A DNA stretch of 64,000 nt. Source: Chaenocephalus aceratus. Its lineage: Eukaryota; Chordata; Actinopteri; Perciformes; Channichthyidae. How positions within the stretch are numbered: position 1 is the stretch's first letter; each line of letters begins with the position of its first letter. Location of the stretch: contig CM043785.1 of assembly GCA_023974075.1 (NCBI GenBank), positions 21,889,169 to 21,953,168 on the forward strand, read 5' to 3'. Of this stretch, positions 29,150-40,860 are shown piece after piece. The translations under genes and the position numbers were made by a program. The notes beneath the pieces were generated by a model. The model had not been told where the DNA came from and searched no databases. It worked only from the letters and a program-made list of their open reading frames with translations.

Positions 29150-29356
29150 GGAGGTGTGTGGCGTAGTGGGTTGTCCGTAGGTGTTTCGGATCAATGGGTC
29201 ACAGGTTCAAACCCCACTGCAGTCAGCATGTCGTTGTGTCCATGGGAAAGACACTTCACCCCAAATTTCTCCTGTGGGGATTGCCCACAGTATTGAGTAT
29301 GTAAGTCGCTTTGGATAAAAGAGTCTAACAAGTAACATGTAATGTAATGTAAAAGC
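29150..29356 (+). mobile_element. tRNA-derived SINE with L2-type 3' tail
   Basis: The head contains a consensus pol III A box, TGGCGTAGTGGG (29159-29170), and B box, GGTTCAAACC (29204-29213), at tRNA-like spacing. The body continues past the tRNA region, and the tail reads GTAAGTCGCTTTGGATAAAA followed by an ATGTA repeat. The same tail ends the L2-clade LINE at 60643-61046, which suggests mobilisation by that LINE group. A V-SINE-like family is probable. The flanks GTAAAGG/GTAAAAG are only a weak duplication candidate. Confidence 0.85.
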
Positions 29357-32300
29357 TGTGCAGTTGCTTTGAAAGTGGAGAACCATCTGGCTGAGGTTTA
29401 AGATAAAAGAAGATTTAAAAAGAAAAAGGACCATTCACAAAATGAGGAATAGATTCATTTTATTAAAAATGAATCCACTGCATTTTATTCCAGGAAAATA
29501 ATGTCAAATAATAACTGTTCTAATCATAAGCTTCATTCTCACCAATAATATCTCCACACATACCTCACCTCTAAATCAAAAGTGGGTGTTTGTGGGAGAT
29601 AGTGAGGAACCACTAACCAGTATATCTTGCTGCATTGCTATTTAAAATGAAAGTATATATCAATGAGAGAGTGCATAGTTTTTGTCTTTTAAAATAGTCA
29701 CAGATACAGAATTCAAGTGTCACTCAACATATCATTCAGGCAGCAGAACACACACATACACACACACACACACACACACAGCCCTGAGCCCTGAGGTGAC
29801 TCAAATATGGCATGGCAAGCAACAGTTTGCTTGACATGCCAACTTGGATATTTTAACTTGATTTTCTAAAGCTAATGTCACCTTATGATTTATCAGAACA
29901 ATTCACTAGCTTTTAATGAGGTGCTTAATCAAGGCAATCCAATATGCCCACAGCAAGGATCCTTAAATTAGTTTCACCTTAAAAAATACTTGGTGCACTC
30001 AAGACTTAAGGCGAAATGTCTTGACATAAAAATAAAGTACAAAATGACAAGTCCTGTTGTTAGAATAAACAGTGAAGCAGGTAAACAGTGAATCAGTAAT
30101 GCATAGTCATTAAACTGCAGGTAACCTTAACAGTCCTTGATATAAAATAGATGTATCCAAAGCTATTGCCAGCAGCTGCTAAACCTAGCTGAGAAAAAGG
30201 CTGGAAACAGGGGGGAAAGCCAGCCCTAACCCTCTAGTCCAAAGGTAATACATCATACCAGTACCTTTAATCTCATTAAGAACTTTATCAAAAGCTCAAT
30301 TCAGGCCCTGATATACTCTGATTCTATCACAGTTAAGGGGCATACTATAAAATGGTTGAGCAATCTTTTAGCAATATCATGTGAATGTCAGGCAGGTAAA
30401 AAGAAAATGTTTGGCCTAAAGTCACAAAAGCAAATCAAATGTCAACAGGTTGTGACACTAGACAAGCTTACTGGACTGCATTTCAACAGATCCCTCAAGT
30501 TTGCACTCCAGTGAGCAGACGTACACAGCACAGGTTATGTTACATTCTGCCAGACTGTCAAAGTGTTGAAAAAAGGCATTTCTTACTCTATTATTATGAG
30601 CAACTTTGAACCGCACAAGCGTAAGGGAAGAAACAGACCGCTGACCTGGAACAGACAAGGTTAGCGGAGAATAAAAGGCAGCTAAGTGTTAATCAAGCAA
30701 TATTAACAGAGGATGATTTGGTTTGGATGTAAGCAGAACCCCGTGCAGTGGCAGGAGAAAGGAAGATATCAAAAAGGAGAGGAGGATATTACAGGGGGGG
30801 AAATAGGAATACCAACAAAATAATAGCTATAATGACTAATGTGAAAAGGATATAACTGTAATTTCCCTGTGGTTGAATTGTGTAAAAATGAAAGAGCTTT
30901 GAAAAGTAGAAGTGAAGAGAAATCTTAAACATCATCATCACTGCTTAGTTACAGGAGCAGGATTCAGCTTGTGGTCCGTTCATTCAGACTGCATTTAGAC
31001 TTTCCTGTTAGCTCCGCAAACTGCGGTCAGCTGGCCAGAGACACTGCTTGTTGTGGCTCTTACAGTCAGACCTTACTCTCCACTGCCTTCTACAGATTGA
31101 GCCTGTGTGGGTGGGTGTGTGTGAACTTGTGGGGAGGTGCACAACACAGCTGGAAACGCTCCAAAACAACCCACCATCATTGCCACTTACATAACTGAGC
31201 ATTTCTCTTTCTTATTTCCTCTCTCTCTTTTCCTTACGAAATCGGATCTTTTTTTGGTATACCTTCTCTCGCTCTGACAGTAGGTTCATCTCCAGCACGT
31301 GTTGCCTTCATGTTTACCCTGTAACACCAACATGCAACAAATGCCAAGACAGCAAGAGCTCTAACAGTTACTCTGTGGTTTTGAAAAATTGGATTAGCCC
31401 ACAAAGAACACACAGCTATGAAGAGGCCGCGTTGCAGCGAGCGCACTGCTCAAATCAACCACATCCTTTGTCAATGTTGCAAACAAAAGGTGGAATAAGG
31501 AAAGCAGGTCTACCGATGCAAAAGCTCACATGACAGCTGTGCTTTTAATGCAAACAGCCCTGGGCTAATATGTGCTGTTGACACTGTACTAGACTTTGAA
31601 TGGCATGTGCCACCTATTGCTTTCCACACCTGAACACAATAGGACATGGACATGTATTTTAAGTAACAGATTCTATTTGAAAACCAAGATAATCAGATTT
31701 AAGATAGCTGAGCAAAATTGGTTGAGCATATTTGAAGATGGAGCACTGTCCACTTGCATGATCTATCTGACAGCCTTTCACTTTCTAGTTCACTCAGTCT
31801 AAAAAGAAGCAGATGGGCAGATGGGAAGCAGAACAAAACGGTCAACTTAGAAACTTTTAGTACCCAACAGATTGCATTAAGGTCTGCCAACACGGGCATA
31901 TTTGAGACATGTCAGTTCAGAACAGATGATGGAAGAGCTGGGCAATTTGAACCCAGTGTATGTATGTGTGAGTGTGTGTGAGTGTGTTCCCTGTGAGTCA
32001 GCTTGTTTGGACGTTAACTGAAGCCGCTGGAACACACACTTGGGGACATCCATATCAGGTTATAACTTCCTGTTGCAGAAAATATCAACCAATAATGGGA
32101 GAGCAGGAAGAGGAAAATTGGTGTCAAGGAAGTGATTACATGTCAGGAAATGGTCGTGCTCCAGTTCTTCTTCATAACTGCCAGCTGCCAAATGCCACAG
32201 AGCCTGGATAATTGCTTGGCATTTAAGGCAAATCAATTGGCTGTAACAGTAATATCTAGCTGATCAGTCGATTATGCGCAAGACAATAAGCAGCTTGGAA

Positions 32301-34563
32301 AAGGTCCAACATTATTGCATTATTCCACACACGGAAAAAAGATAACACTAACACAGAATGTCCTCATTGGCCACACTGAATTGGACATTTTAGATTTAAG
32401 AGGCATTTTAGATAAAGCACTAAATGAATTCCGTGTAGAACTAAAGGCTAGTTGGCAGAAGACCATGAATGGCAGATATTACCAGTTATGTAGAAATAAA
32501 ATATGATGGACATATGAAATGTGTCTGTCATGTGAAAAGCCCAACTGTTAAAAAGAAAAACAGTCCTTTGTTACAAATCCTTCATCACAGTCACAATCAG
32601 GTGTTTTATTATTTAAGTTATCCTGATTTATTCATCACTGTCCAAATTGTTCATCTGAATATTACAAATCGAAAAGGCACATTTAATGAACAATGATAAC
32701 AGGGAGGGAAGCAAATGGACTGGAGAATATTGAGCCTTTTTGCATGAAAAAAGAATGATATGATTATAATGATTGAAAACGTTGTTGATTAAAAGCTGCC
32801 TAGAGAAACCCCATTCTGTTAGCACATGGCAGCAGACAACATTAAAAGGGAGTGAATGGAGTTCATCTGAGGAACACATTATTCACTGTCCGCAGCACAG
32901 ACACACACAAAGTAGTAATAATCACACACACTCATAGACACTTGAGTTGCACACACACACACAGCACAAGAGCACAAGTCATTCACAGATCCTGTGAAGT
33001 GAAATGTGTGGCACACGGCTCGTGAGCTTGTTCCTGCTGATTCATGTCTGGAGCCGTGCAATATGTTATTTCTTAAAAGACAATGACGTGAGCAGTGAAG
33101 CGTGTAAACACAGAGTCACAATGGCCACTTCTGCCAGTCAGGAGTTCAAACCCCATGCACACCCCATCCAAGCCAACACACTTTGTTATCATCTGCCGTC
33201 TTTCACACGCAAACACACACACACACATAGCGCTGTCAAACGTGTCACCCTTGTAACCACCGGCAAGTCACGACTGACACAAAGGGAAGCACGCGGCGGC
33301 GGCGGGTGCTAAGTTATGTGACGAGGGGGGGGGGGAAGAGAAGGAGGAGAAAGATGAGGGTGATAACGCTAAAATTAGTCCTCTGTGAGAAAGTGACAGA
33401 TGACCTCATGCTGGCTGTCACCTCGCATTGCTGGAGAAATTAGGTCATCTGGCAAACCCTATATCCTCTCTTGCCTCTTCCTACGTTCTCATGTTTTCTC
33501 ACTATTCCTGGTTCCTCATCTCCACATCAAAATATCCGAATTGCACTCTTTGTTTGGACCTCAAACTGGCTCGTGTCAAATGACTTGGCATTAATGTTAA
33601 GATCTGAGGGAGAAAATAAAGATGAAGGGTAATTGCTCCTAAGGTATTGTACGTTTCTGTTCGTATCATTTAGTTAGTTGATTGTGTAAAGAAGCTATTC
33701 TGTGTGATTTTATTTCCCAAGACATTTATTTCCTCAAAATGCCTTAAAGCATCCTGACCTCTCCTTACAATGCAATCAGGAAGTGCATCCCTGAACTAAC
33801 CTGTCTTATTAGTGACTGTACATTGACCTTTCCCTGGTTCCACCACTACACACACGCTTACACATCATTATCAGCCCACCACCTCCCTGAGCAAAGTTCA
33901 TATCTGATGGGAGAGGCGCGATCAAAATCTTACAGCAGGTATTTTCCAGGGCCAAGACGCCTGGGGAAAGGCCAATGATCTGGCAGGACAATGCTAGCAC
34001 CTTAGTATGCTCCTATTTCACTGCTTCTTCAACTATTGTGTGCCATCCCTTGAGGCATAAAAAGGTTTCCATCTCTTTGCTAAGGTGCAGAAATAGAAGC
34101 TGCAGTGCCTGCCACGTTATGAGTGAGATTGTGGTCACACTCAGGGGTTGACAAAAAGAAGACGTTTAGTGTTTGTGATTTTGTCATCAGAAATAATTTG
34201 CAGGGATAAAGTGTGTGCGCAGTTCATAGTTATAAAAATAGTAACTGCTGTCAGGAAAGCTAGAACGAGAAGAGGGAGGGAAGAGGTGTTAGCATCTAGT
34301 TCTAGAAGGTTTTCAGTTTTGAATTCTTAGGTACTGATTTCCTAATCCAAAACTAAATGCCATCACCTGAGCCTTCTTCTTATTCCTCGCTGCCATAAAT
34401 TGCTACTTTTTTGTACCCAGATGTATCAGCTTTCAATGCCTGAGCTTTTGTACCAAAAGCCTTGGTAAAATGTTAGTGCTGCAGCTCAAGATGCTGCCTC
34501 AAGCACTCATGTTTGACCAATATGCTCTACGATAGCTGTGCTGTTTCATGACTTTAGGGGGGA
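29357..34563. other. intronic DNA with short CA tracts
   Basis: Contains a (CA)n at 29749-29780, a pyrimidine-rich stretch near 31203-31235, short CA runs near 32900-32960 and 33210-33226, and a G-run near 33325-33336. No exon or transposon is supported. Confidence 0.5.
29749..29780 (+). repeat. (CA)n microsatellite
   Basis: CA repeats with one TA interruption, about 32 bp. Confidence 0.95.
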
Positions 34564-34566
34564 CAT

Positions 34567-34701
34567 AGAGTGCCACAGTGACGCGTCCTGAAACCCGGAA
34601 GTAAGCTGCGCATGGGTTCCTAATCATTTTTGAATCATAATGTCGAAGGAACCCATGCGCAGCTTACTTCCGGGTTTTAGGACGCGTCACTGTGGCACTC
34701 T
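34567..34701. mobile_element. palindromic MITE with near-perfect arms, AT-flanked
   Basis: The whole 135-bp element is a foldback. Its arms of about 55 bp start AGAGTGCCACAGTGACGCG and contain AACCCGGAAGTAAGCTGCGC. They differ at one position and are separated by a 25-bp spacer. AT flanks each end (34565-34566, 34702-34703). The first 20 bases match those of the element at 54347 at 14 positions, suggesting the same superfamily. Confidence 0.85.
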
Positions 34702-34703
34702 AT

Positions 34704-35500
34704 TGCTTATATTAAATATAACATGATGACAGGAGCAATGGGACTGTGTAGCGTGAGGAGTTTGCATATTTCCCGTTTTTATGTTTGGTTTCTTTGCCCC
34801 TAAACTAACAGCAGTGTTCACATTGTTTATCCTCTTGATTTGTATCGCCATCTGTATCAGTCTCAAGAGGATGTTGACATGCTACTGCTTCAAGAATGTC
34901 TGGTCAGATATATTTTTTCCTTGATTTTATTTTTTTTTTTACACAGAGTACAGAGAAAGCACACTTCATTTTAGCTGGTCAGAGTTGCAGAGATAATCTT
35001 GACTAAACCACTTTGTACAACATGTCATCCCGACCACGTCAGAAGAAATAGTTGTCTGTGCACTTTTGTGCAAACAAGCAGAGTAAGCATGGAGACACTT
35101 TAAATTGGTTGACTCCTGCCTTAGCGGAAAGTGCAGTTGTTTTTGAGCTATCAGCAAACCACAGGATCACTCAGGAAAGCCTATGCCTGAAACGGGGCTA
35201 TGTAATTATGCTGCTGTGCATTATTACAAATATCACATATTGACAACGTAATTTGCTAGTTGAACACGGTGGCCATAGCAGAATTGTTGAGTGTGGGTTC
35301 TTGCCGCATTAATTGTCTGTTTTTTGCTATTTATCTGCCTTAAAAAAAAAAAATGTGTTCTATTTGTACAGTTGACCCTGTTTCTGTTGTTTCTCTTAAA
35401 AAATTGTTAACAAAATAAATAAAAGAAGCCAATGGGAAGGCTGGTCTCAGTGATGGGTTGGTTAGCAAATTGACAGCAAATTCGGATTCTCACAATCTAG
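34704..35500. other. intronic DNA, nothing recognised
   Basis: Contains a poly-T near 34930 and a poly-A near 35342. No supported gene. Confidence 0.5.
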
Positions 35501-35592
35501 TAAGTAAGTAAAACTTTATTTATATAGCACCCTTCTCAACACGAAAGTACAAAGTGCTTTACATACAGTCCACAATACACAATACAACATTT
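35501..35592 (-). mobile_element. antisense L2-clade LINE 3' terminus
   Basis: TAAG repeats are followed by AAAACTTTATTTATATAGCA, CCCTTCTCAACACGAA and AGTGCTTTACATACAG. This is the complement of a typical L2 3' end and is about 90 bp long. Confidence 0.6.
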
Positions 35593-36253
35593 CTTAAAGT
35601 AATAAGCATTTCTGATATTAATCAGCCCATAATGCTAACCATATATTGTGTTAGCTTTACGTGTCAACCTTAAGAAAGCCACAGTCACATTGTTCGGATT
35701 GTGACGGCCCCTCAGCAAGCTATTAAGTGTCTGACATGCCACTTAATCTGCTGTTCTAACCTGATCATTAACATAACACGCAAACAAGCTTCGGGACTTT
35801 TGAGGTAAAAGCCTGTAACAATGACTTATATAATATTAACACAGGTTGCCATTTTTAGAAGCCTCCCTGTAGCCAGAGCCTATAAATCAGCTAAAGATAC
35901 CAATCACATTGCAAGTCAAGTTTTCCCATTGATATTACATCCTGACCTTTAGCATTAGGGTATATTTACTACTACTACTATTACTACCACTACTCAACAC
36001 TTTAAGATATCAATACATACGGTCATATTCAGTGCAACAAATTGGTGCATACTGTTTTGCAGTGATATGGTGTAAATGTTTCTTTAATGTCTGGTGTTTC
36101 CTGTATACCCCATTGCTTCCTGTTGCAGAGTTGATGTTGCCACCAACAGCATTTCCCCCAGCCACTCCCAACTGAGAGGGCAGAAGGAGGGACGACAGCG
36201 TTTGATGTCAAATAAACAGTCTATAAGAACAGTACTTTTTTGTATGTGATGCC
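35593..36253. other. intronic DNA with short ACT repeat
   Basis: A degenerate (TAC)n tract lies near 35968-35996. Nothing else was recognised. Confidence 0.5.
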
Positions 36254-36265
36254 ATAAATCATTCC

Positions 36266-37282
36266 ATCCATCCATCTTCTCCCGCTTATCCGTGGTCGGG
36301 TCGCGGGGGTAGCAGTTCCAGCAGAGAGCCCCAAACTTTCTTTTCCCTGGCGACATCAACCAGCTCTGACTGGGGGATCCCAAGGCGCTCCCAGGCCAGC
36401 GAAGAGATATAATCCCTCCACCTGGTTCTAGGTCTACCCCTTGGTCTCTTCCCAGCTGGACGTGCCTGGAACACCTCCCTAGGGAGGCGCCCAGGTGGCA
36501 TCCTAACTAGGTGCCCGAACCACCTCAACTGGCTCCTTTCGACGCGAAGGAGGAGCGGCTCAACTCCGAGTCCCTCCCTGATGACCGAACTTCTCACCTT
36601 ATCCCTAAGGGAGACACCAGCCACCCTGCGGAGAAAACCCATCTCGGCCGCTTGTATCCGCAATCTCGTTCTTTCGGTCATGACCCATCCTTCATGACCA
36701 TAGGTGAGGGTAGGAACGAAAATGGCCCGGTAGACAGAGAGCTTTGCCTTCTGGCTCAGCTCCCTTTTCGTCCCAACGGTGCCGTAAAGCGACTGCAGTA
36801 CCGCTCCCGCTGCTCCGATTCTCCGGCCCATCTCACGCTCCATTGTTCCCTCACTCGAGAACAAGACCCCGAGATACTTGAACTCCTTCACTTGGGGTAA
36901 GGACTCATTCCCTACTTGGAGTAGACAGTCCATCGGTTTCCTGCTGAGAACCATGGCCTCAGATTTGGAGGTGCTGATCCTCATCCCAGCCTCTTCACAC
37001 TCGGTTGCGAACCGATCCAGTGAGTGCTGAAGGTCGCAGACCGATGAAGCCATTAGAACCACATCATCTGCAAAAAGCAGTGGTGCAATCCTTAGTCCAC
37101 CGAACTGCAGACCCCCTCCCCCACGACTACGCCTCGAAATCCGATCCATGTATATTACAAACAGGATTGGTGACAAAGCGCAGCCCTGGCGGAGGCCAAC
37201 CCTCACCGGAAACGGGTCCGACTTACTGCCGAGGACCCGGACACAGCTCTCGCTTTGGGAGTACAGAGATTGGATGGCCCTG
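36266..37282 (-). mobile_element. Rex3-like (RTE clade) LINE, 5'-truncated, recent
   Basis: Minus-strand copy of 1017 bp ending GAGAAGATGGATGGATGG. It has a 12-bp target duplication, ATAAATCATTCC, at 36254-36265 and 37283-37294; the last bases may overlap the tail. The open reading frame runs to the truncation point without a stop. The short 3' UTR and GATG-type tail fit Rex3 as described in fishes. Confidence 0.9.
36286..37281 (-). CDS. C-terminal reverse transcriptase fragment of Rex3-like LINE
   Basis: This is the 3' third of the LINE polyprotein, about 331 codons, with no internal stop; the true start is lost by 5' truncation. Visible motifs are GLRQGCALSPILF (palm motif before the catalytic box), LLFADDVVLMAS (FADD catalytic aspartates), YLGVLFSSEGTMEREM, the thumb-type stretch LTYGHEGWVMTERTRLRIQA, LRWFGHLVRMPPGRLPREVF and a basic RPRGRPRTRWRDY block near the C-terminus. 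The upstream endonuclease domain is absent. The family copies itself by target-primed reverse transcription in the nucleus. An intact frame plus a 12-bp target duplication indicates a young insertion, but the copy cannot be autonomous. It is not a host gene. Confidence 0.85.
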   Translation of the reverse strand, partial: RAIQSLYSQSESCVRVLGSKSDPFPVRVGLRQGCALSPILFVIYMDRISRRSRGGGGLQFGGLRIAPLLFADDVVLMASSVCDLQHSLDRFATECEEAGMRISTSKSEAMVLSRKPMDCLLQVGNESLPQVKEFKYLGVLFSSEGTMEREMGRRIGAAGAVLQSLYGTVGTKRELSQKAKLSVYRAIFVPTLTYGHEGWVMTERTRLRIQAAEMGFLRRVAGVSLRDKVRSSVIREGLGVEPLLLRVERSQLRWFGHLVRMPPGRLPREVFQARPAGKRPRGRPRTRWRDYISSLAWERLGIPQSELVDVAREKKVWGSLLELLPPRPDHG

Positions 37283-37294
37283 ATAAATCATTCC

Positions 37295-38663
37295 TTTTTT
37301 TATTATTATTATTAACAGATATTAAAGAAGCTGAGATACATTACAATGAAGTTTATGAACTGCTTATTAAAGTCCTGAGAGGGTTTATATTGTTGACTTG
37401 ATATCTACTAACTAGACGCCGTTAGTATCAGGTCTGTGAATCAGGTCTATTTCAGTGAAAACCACAAGCTTAACAGTGGTTAAGGGGTTAATCCCCTGTC
37501 CATAGTTAAGCCTATGGCTTAATAAAAAAATTGAGAAAATCTCCACGGTGAAAAAAAGTGTAGGAGAATGAAATAGAAAGCCAGAAGAAAATAAGACAAT
37601 ACAGTAGGGCATGCTATCCCATAATGAAATACTATGATAATGGGAAAGGCTCTTGATTTTCTTAGAGAGAGCCAACAATGACATCATACACAAGAGGTGT
37701 AGAAATGATAAAAGCGCAGATTACATTTCAGCAGCCACATGTATGGCCAGTTGGAAATGTCAGGGTTGAAGTAAAGAGTTAAAATATTGAGAACTGAGCA
37801 TAGAAAAGCCTCAAAGTTCACAGGATTTTTTACCTAAATGTTCCTGTAATTTCTGCCTGACCACTCTGTTCCCTTTGATGAAAATGATTTTCAGGTAAAC
37901 AGCAATTACATCCATCTTTCATGTGTTCACGGTTCACAGTGGTTCAGCATCACAGAGACTTAACCTGAGACATTAGACTGATCAGGACAAATGATTACAA
38001 TAAGCCAAAGTTTGACTTTTGTTAGGTCAGACATGGTTTAAATATGGTACAGATGAAATGAAAGTTAAATCAACAAAATAACAACAGGCTAATACAGAAA
38101 CAAGGAAGCTTTGGGCTGTAGCTCACAAGACGTCTGGTTGTCTTAAAGATGTATGAGTTAGAGCCAAAGGAGCAAGCTGTGGGCTGTGAATTTCACAGAC
38201 CAATGGCCCCAGAAAATAAAATGATGAGGGTTATTATTAGCATAAGACTGAACCATATTTGCCAAAAAAACAGCCGAGGGAAGGAAAACACACGGAAGGG
38301 ACCAGGAAGCCATATAAAAAGAAAGTGCTGCCTTATCATCTGGCTGGAAACTGATGCATAATAAATAAAAACAGAACAATGGTGAGACAAAAAAGAATAG
38401 AAATATACTTTTCTATATCACTACAGTTTTACACATCTAAAGTAAATGTCCTGATCATTGGATCCGGATTGTTTCCTTGAACCCAAACTATAGGCCTACA
38501 TTAGAGCAGACCATCTTAAAGCTGCCACTTGACCTGGGCTTCTTCCTTAGCATCTACATCGCACTTGCCAGGGAATGTCAAAGGAATAAAACTTGGAATG
38601 CTTGACTTGGTTTAAAGATAGTGATCCAAAAACCCAACAGAGAGGAGGTATGAAAACATATCC
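37295..38663. other. intronic DNA, nothing recognised
   Basis: No supported coding region or repeat family. Confidence 0.5.
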
Positions 38664-38950
38664 CCTTAGTACAGGAGGTCGGCAACTTAAGCCCTGCTCT
38701 GGCTCCCTTGAGCTTATAGACAAAAATAAGAAGGAAATAAAATAAAAGTATTTGTAGGACTATTTAAATGTTGTTGCACGGTTGAAAATGTTTCGTATCT
38801 TGTATTTTGAGGTGATACTGTGACACATAAATAAAAAACAAAACGGTTTTAATTAGGTCAACTAAAATATACGTCATATTCTGCTACGGTCCCGCACCAG
38901 CGCCTTTTCTTGCAGGCGAATAGCCTGACCCTCGGCTCAATGAGCTAACT

Positions 38951-39276
38951 ATGGATACATCAAAGAAAAGAAAAGTATCGGAGGAACACAGAGGGTTTCA
39001 TTCTGCGAGTTATATGCTTTCACAGCAAATGATGCTGGCTTACCGGTATAGTTTACATGTGGAGAGAAGTTCTCAAAGGTGCTGCAGCCTTTACGTATTG
39101 GAGGAAAGACACGGAAGAGGAAGACAGCTGACGATCTTCAGTCATTATTCAATCAGTTAACTCTTGTTAGGGTACAGCTATATGTTTTATTTATTTCAAA
39201 GTGGGCCCATTTTAATTATATTAATTTCCTTCAAATGTGCAGAGGACTCCCGAAGTGCTGTGTTGATTTATTTTAA
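38951..39276 (+). pseudogene. hAT transposase N-terminal zinc-finger remnant
   Basis: ATG at 38951 begins MDTSKKRKVSEEHRGFHSA, like the start of hAT transposases related to the GTF2IRD2/ZBED-type families. After a frameshift near 39000 the next frame gives YAFTANDAGLPV, a TAG, then FTCGEKF. The TAG sits where I would expect the first Cys of the N-terminal zinc finger. The frame continues as a basic KTRKRKTADDLQSLF stretch and decays. The dimerisation domain and catalytic core are missing. The identification rests on motif resemblance, so the family name is tentative. Confidence 0.55.
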
Positions 39277-39352
39277 AGTAGGCCTGTGTATCTTTTTTAT
39301 TCTCCTTATAAGAGTTCTTTGTTTATTATCAGAGGTAAACAGTTTTATATAA

Positions 39353-39633
39353 AAAACTACAATTCCACCTGCCCGACACATCACCGGCATTGCACCTCTT
39401 TCTGGACATCGCTCGTCAACCCCGTCGGAAACAATTTTACATCGATGACTCCAAACCCATACAATCCATCTGGTCTTCAACTCGACAACACCCAAGAAAC
39501 TCCGCACGCAAAGTTGACCACGCTGTCTTAGCCAGCTTAGCCAGGTCGGCTAATGTTAGCGCTAAACATAAACACGACCACACTGATGTCAACTTTGGAC
39601 TATTCAATATCCGTTCTCTTACGACCAAGGGTC
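39353..39633 (+). pseudogene. L2 LINE, 5' part and start of endonuclease
   Basis: The reading frame gives HLFLDIARQPRRKQFYID and DVNFGLFNIRSLTTKG. The last is the NIRSL start of the AP-type endonuclease domain that nicks target DNA. It breaks at the AAGGGTC target of the next insertion. Confidence 0.75.
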
Positions 39634-40793
39634 GTTAAACACGACCAAAACTGAAGTTATTGTACTTGGCCCGAAGAATCTACGAAACAAATTATCTAAA
39701 GATATACTAACTATGGATGGCATTAATTTGGCCTCCAGTGAGACTGTAAGGAATCTTGGTGTTATATTTGATCAGGATTTATCCTTTAACGCCCACATAA
39801 AATCAATTTCAAGGACCGCCTACTTCCATCTACGTAACATTGCAAAAATCAGGCATATCTTGCCTCAAAACGATGCAGAGAAACTAGCCCATGCATTTGT
39901 TACTTCAAGGCTGGATTATTGTAACTCCTTATTATCAGGGTGTACCAAGAAGTCAGTCAAGTCGCTTCAGCTGATTCAAAATGCTGCAGCTCGTGTACTA
40001 ACCAGAGTTAAGAAAAGGGACCACATTACTCCTGTTCTGGCTGCCTTACACTGGCTCCCTATAGAACACAGGATAGAATTTAAAATTCTTCTTCTCGCCT
40101 ACAAAGCCCTTAATGAGCAGGCGCCATCTTACCTTAAAGAACTCAGACACCCTATCCGTTTTTAAGAGTGCGCTTAAGACCTTCCTTTTTGATAAAGCTT
40201 ATAGTTAGGGCTGATTAGATTCATCCCCTAGTTTTGCTGATATAGGCTTAGTTTTTCGGGGGACATCTTACTTCTTCCTTCTCTCTGTCTATACCTGTGT
40301 ACTCTCATGTTCCGATTAACCGAGCTTCCCCAAATGTCTTTCTTTTTGGTGTCTATATACGCCGGGATCCGGAGTCATGGATGATCCTGCGGTCCTGTGT
40401 CCTGGATCGCGAGCCCTGGATCTTGAGTCGTGGCTGTGGTCCTGGATCATAGGTCCTGGATGGATATCCTCGTGGATTCATCTTCCTATTATACACACAT
40501 GCATTTCCAAACATTTGGACTACCTATGTTGCAAATGTATTATCTTTTCAATTTACACACGGCATCTATTGCACGTCTGTCCGTCCTGGGAGAGGGATCC
40601 CTCCTCTGTTGCTCTCCCTGAGGTTTCTCCCATTATTCCCTTTAAACTGTGGGTTTTCTCCAGAAGTTTTTCCTTGTACGATGTGAGGGTCTTAGGACAG
40701 AGGGTGTCGTATTGTCAAACTGATATTCTGTACACACTGTGAAGACCACTGAGACAAATGTAACATTTGTGATATTGGGCTATATAAATAAAC

Positions 40794-40853
<60 letters not shown>
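39634..40853 (+). mobile_element. second L2-clade LINE inserted in the first
   Basis: 5'-truncated copy with a 7-bp duplication, AAGGGTC, at 39627-39633 and 40854-40860. The frame reads TKTEVIVLGPK, LGVIFDQDLSFNAHIKSIS, HAFVTSRLDYCNSLLSG, LIQNAAARVLTRVKKRDHIT and LAALHWLPIEHRIEFKILLL. An internal deletion then joins SYLKEL directly to DTLSVFKSALKTFLFDKAYS in another frame, so about 50 residues are lost. The long 3' UTR ends GGGCTATATAAATAAACATT plus a TTGA array. Confidence 0.9.
40795..40853 (+). repeat. (TTGA)n LINE tail microsatellite
   Basis: About 14 TTGA units forming the 3' tail of the second L2 element. Confidence 0.95.
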
Positions 40854-40855
<2 letters not shown>

Positions 40856-40860
40856 GGGTC

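Noticed and set aside
29150..29356. Possible tRNA gene from the A and B boxes
   Set aside because: The body lacks a full cloverleaf and continues into an L2-type tail, so it is a SINE.
36286..37206. Host gene of 306 codons
   Set aside because: The sequence is a LINE reverse-transcriptase C-terminus with a target duplication around the element.
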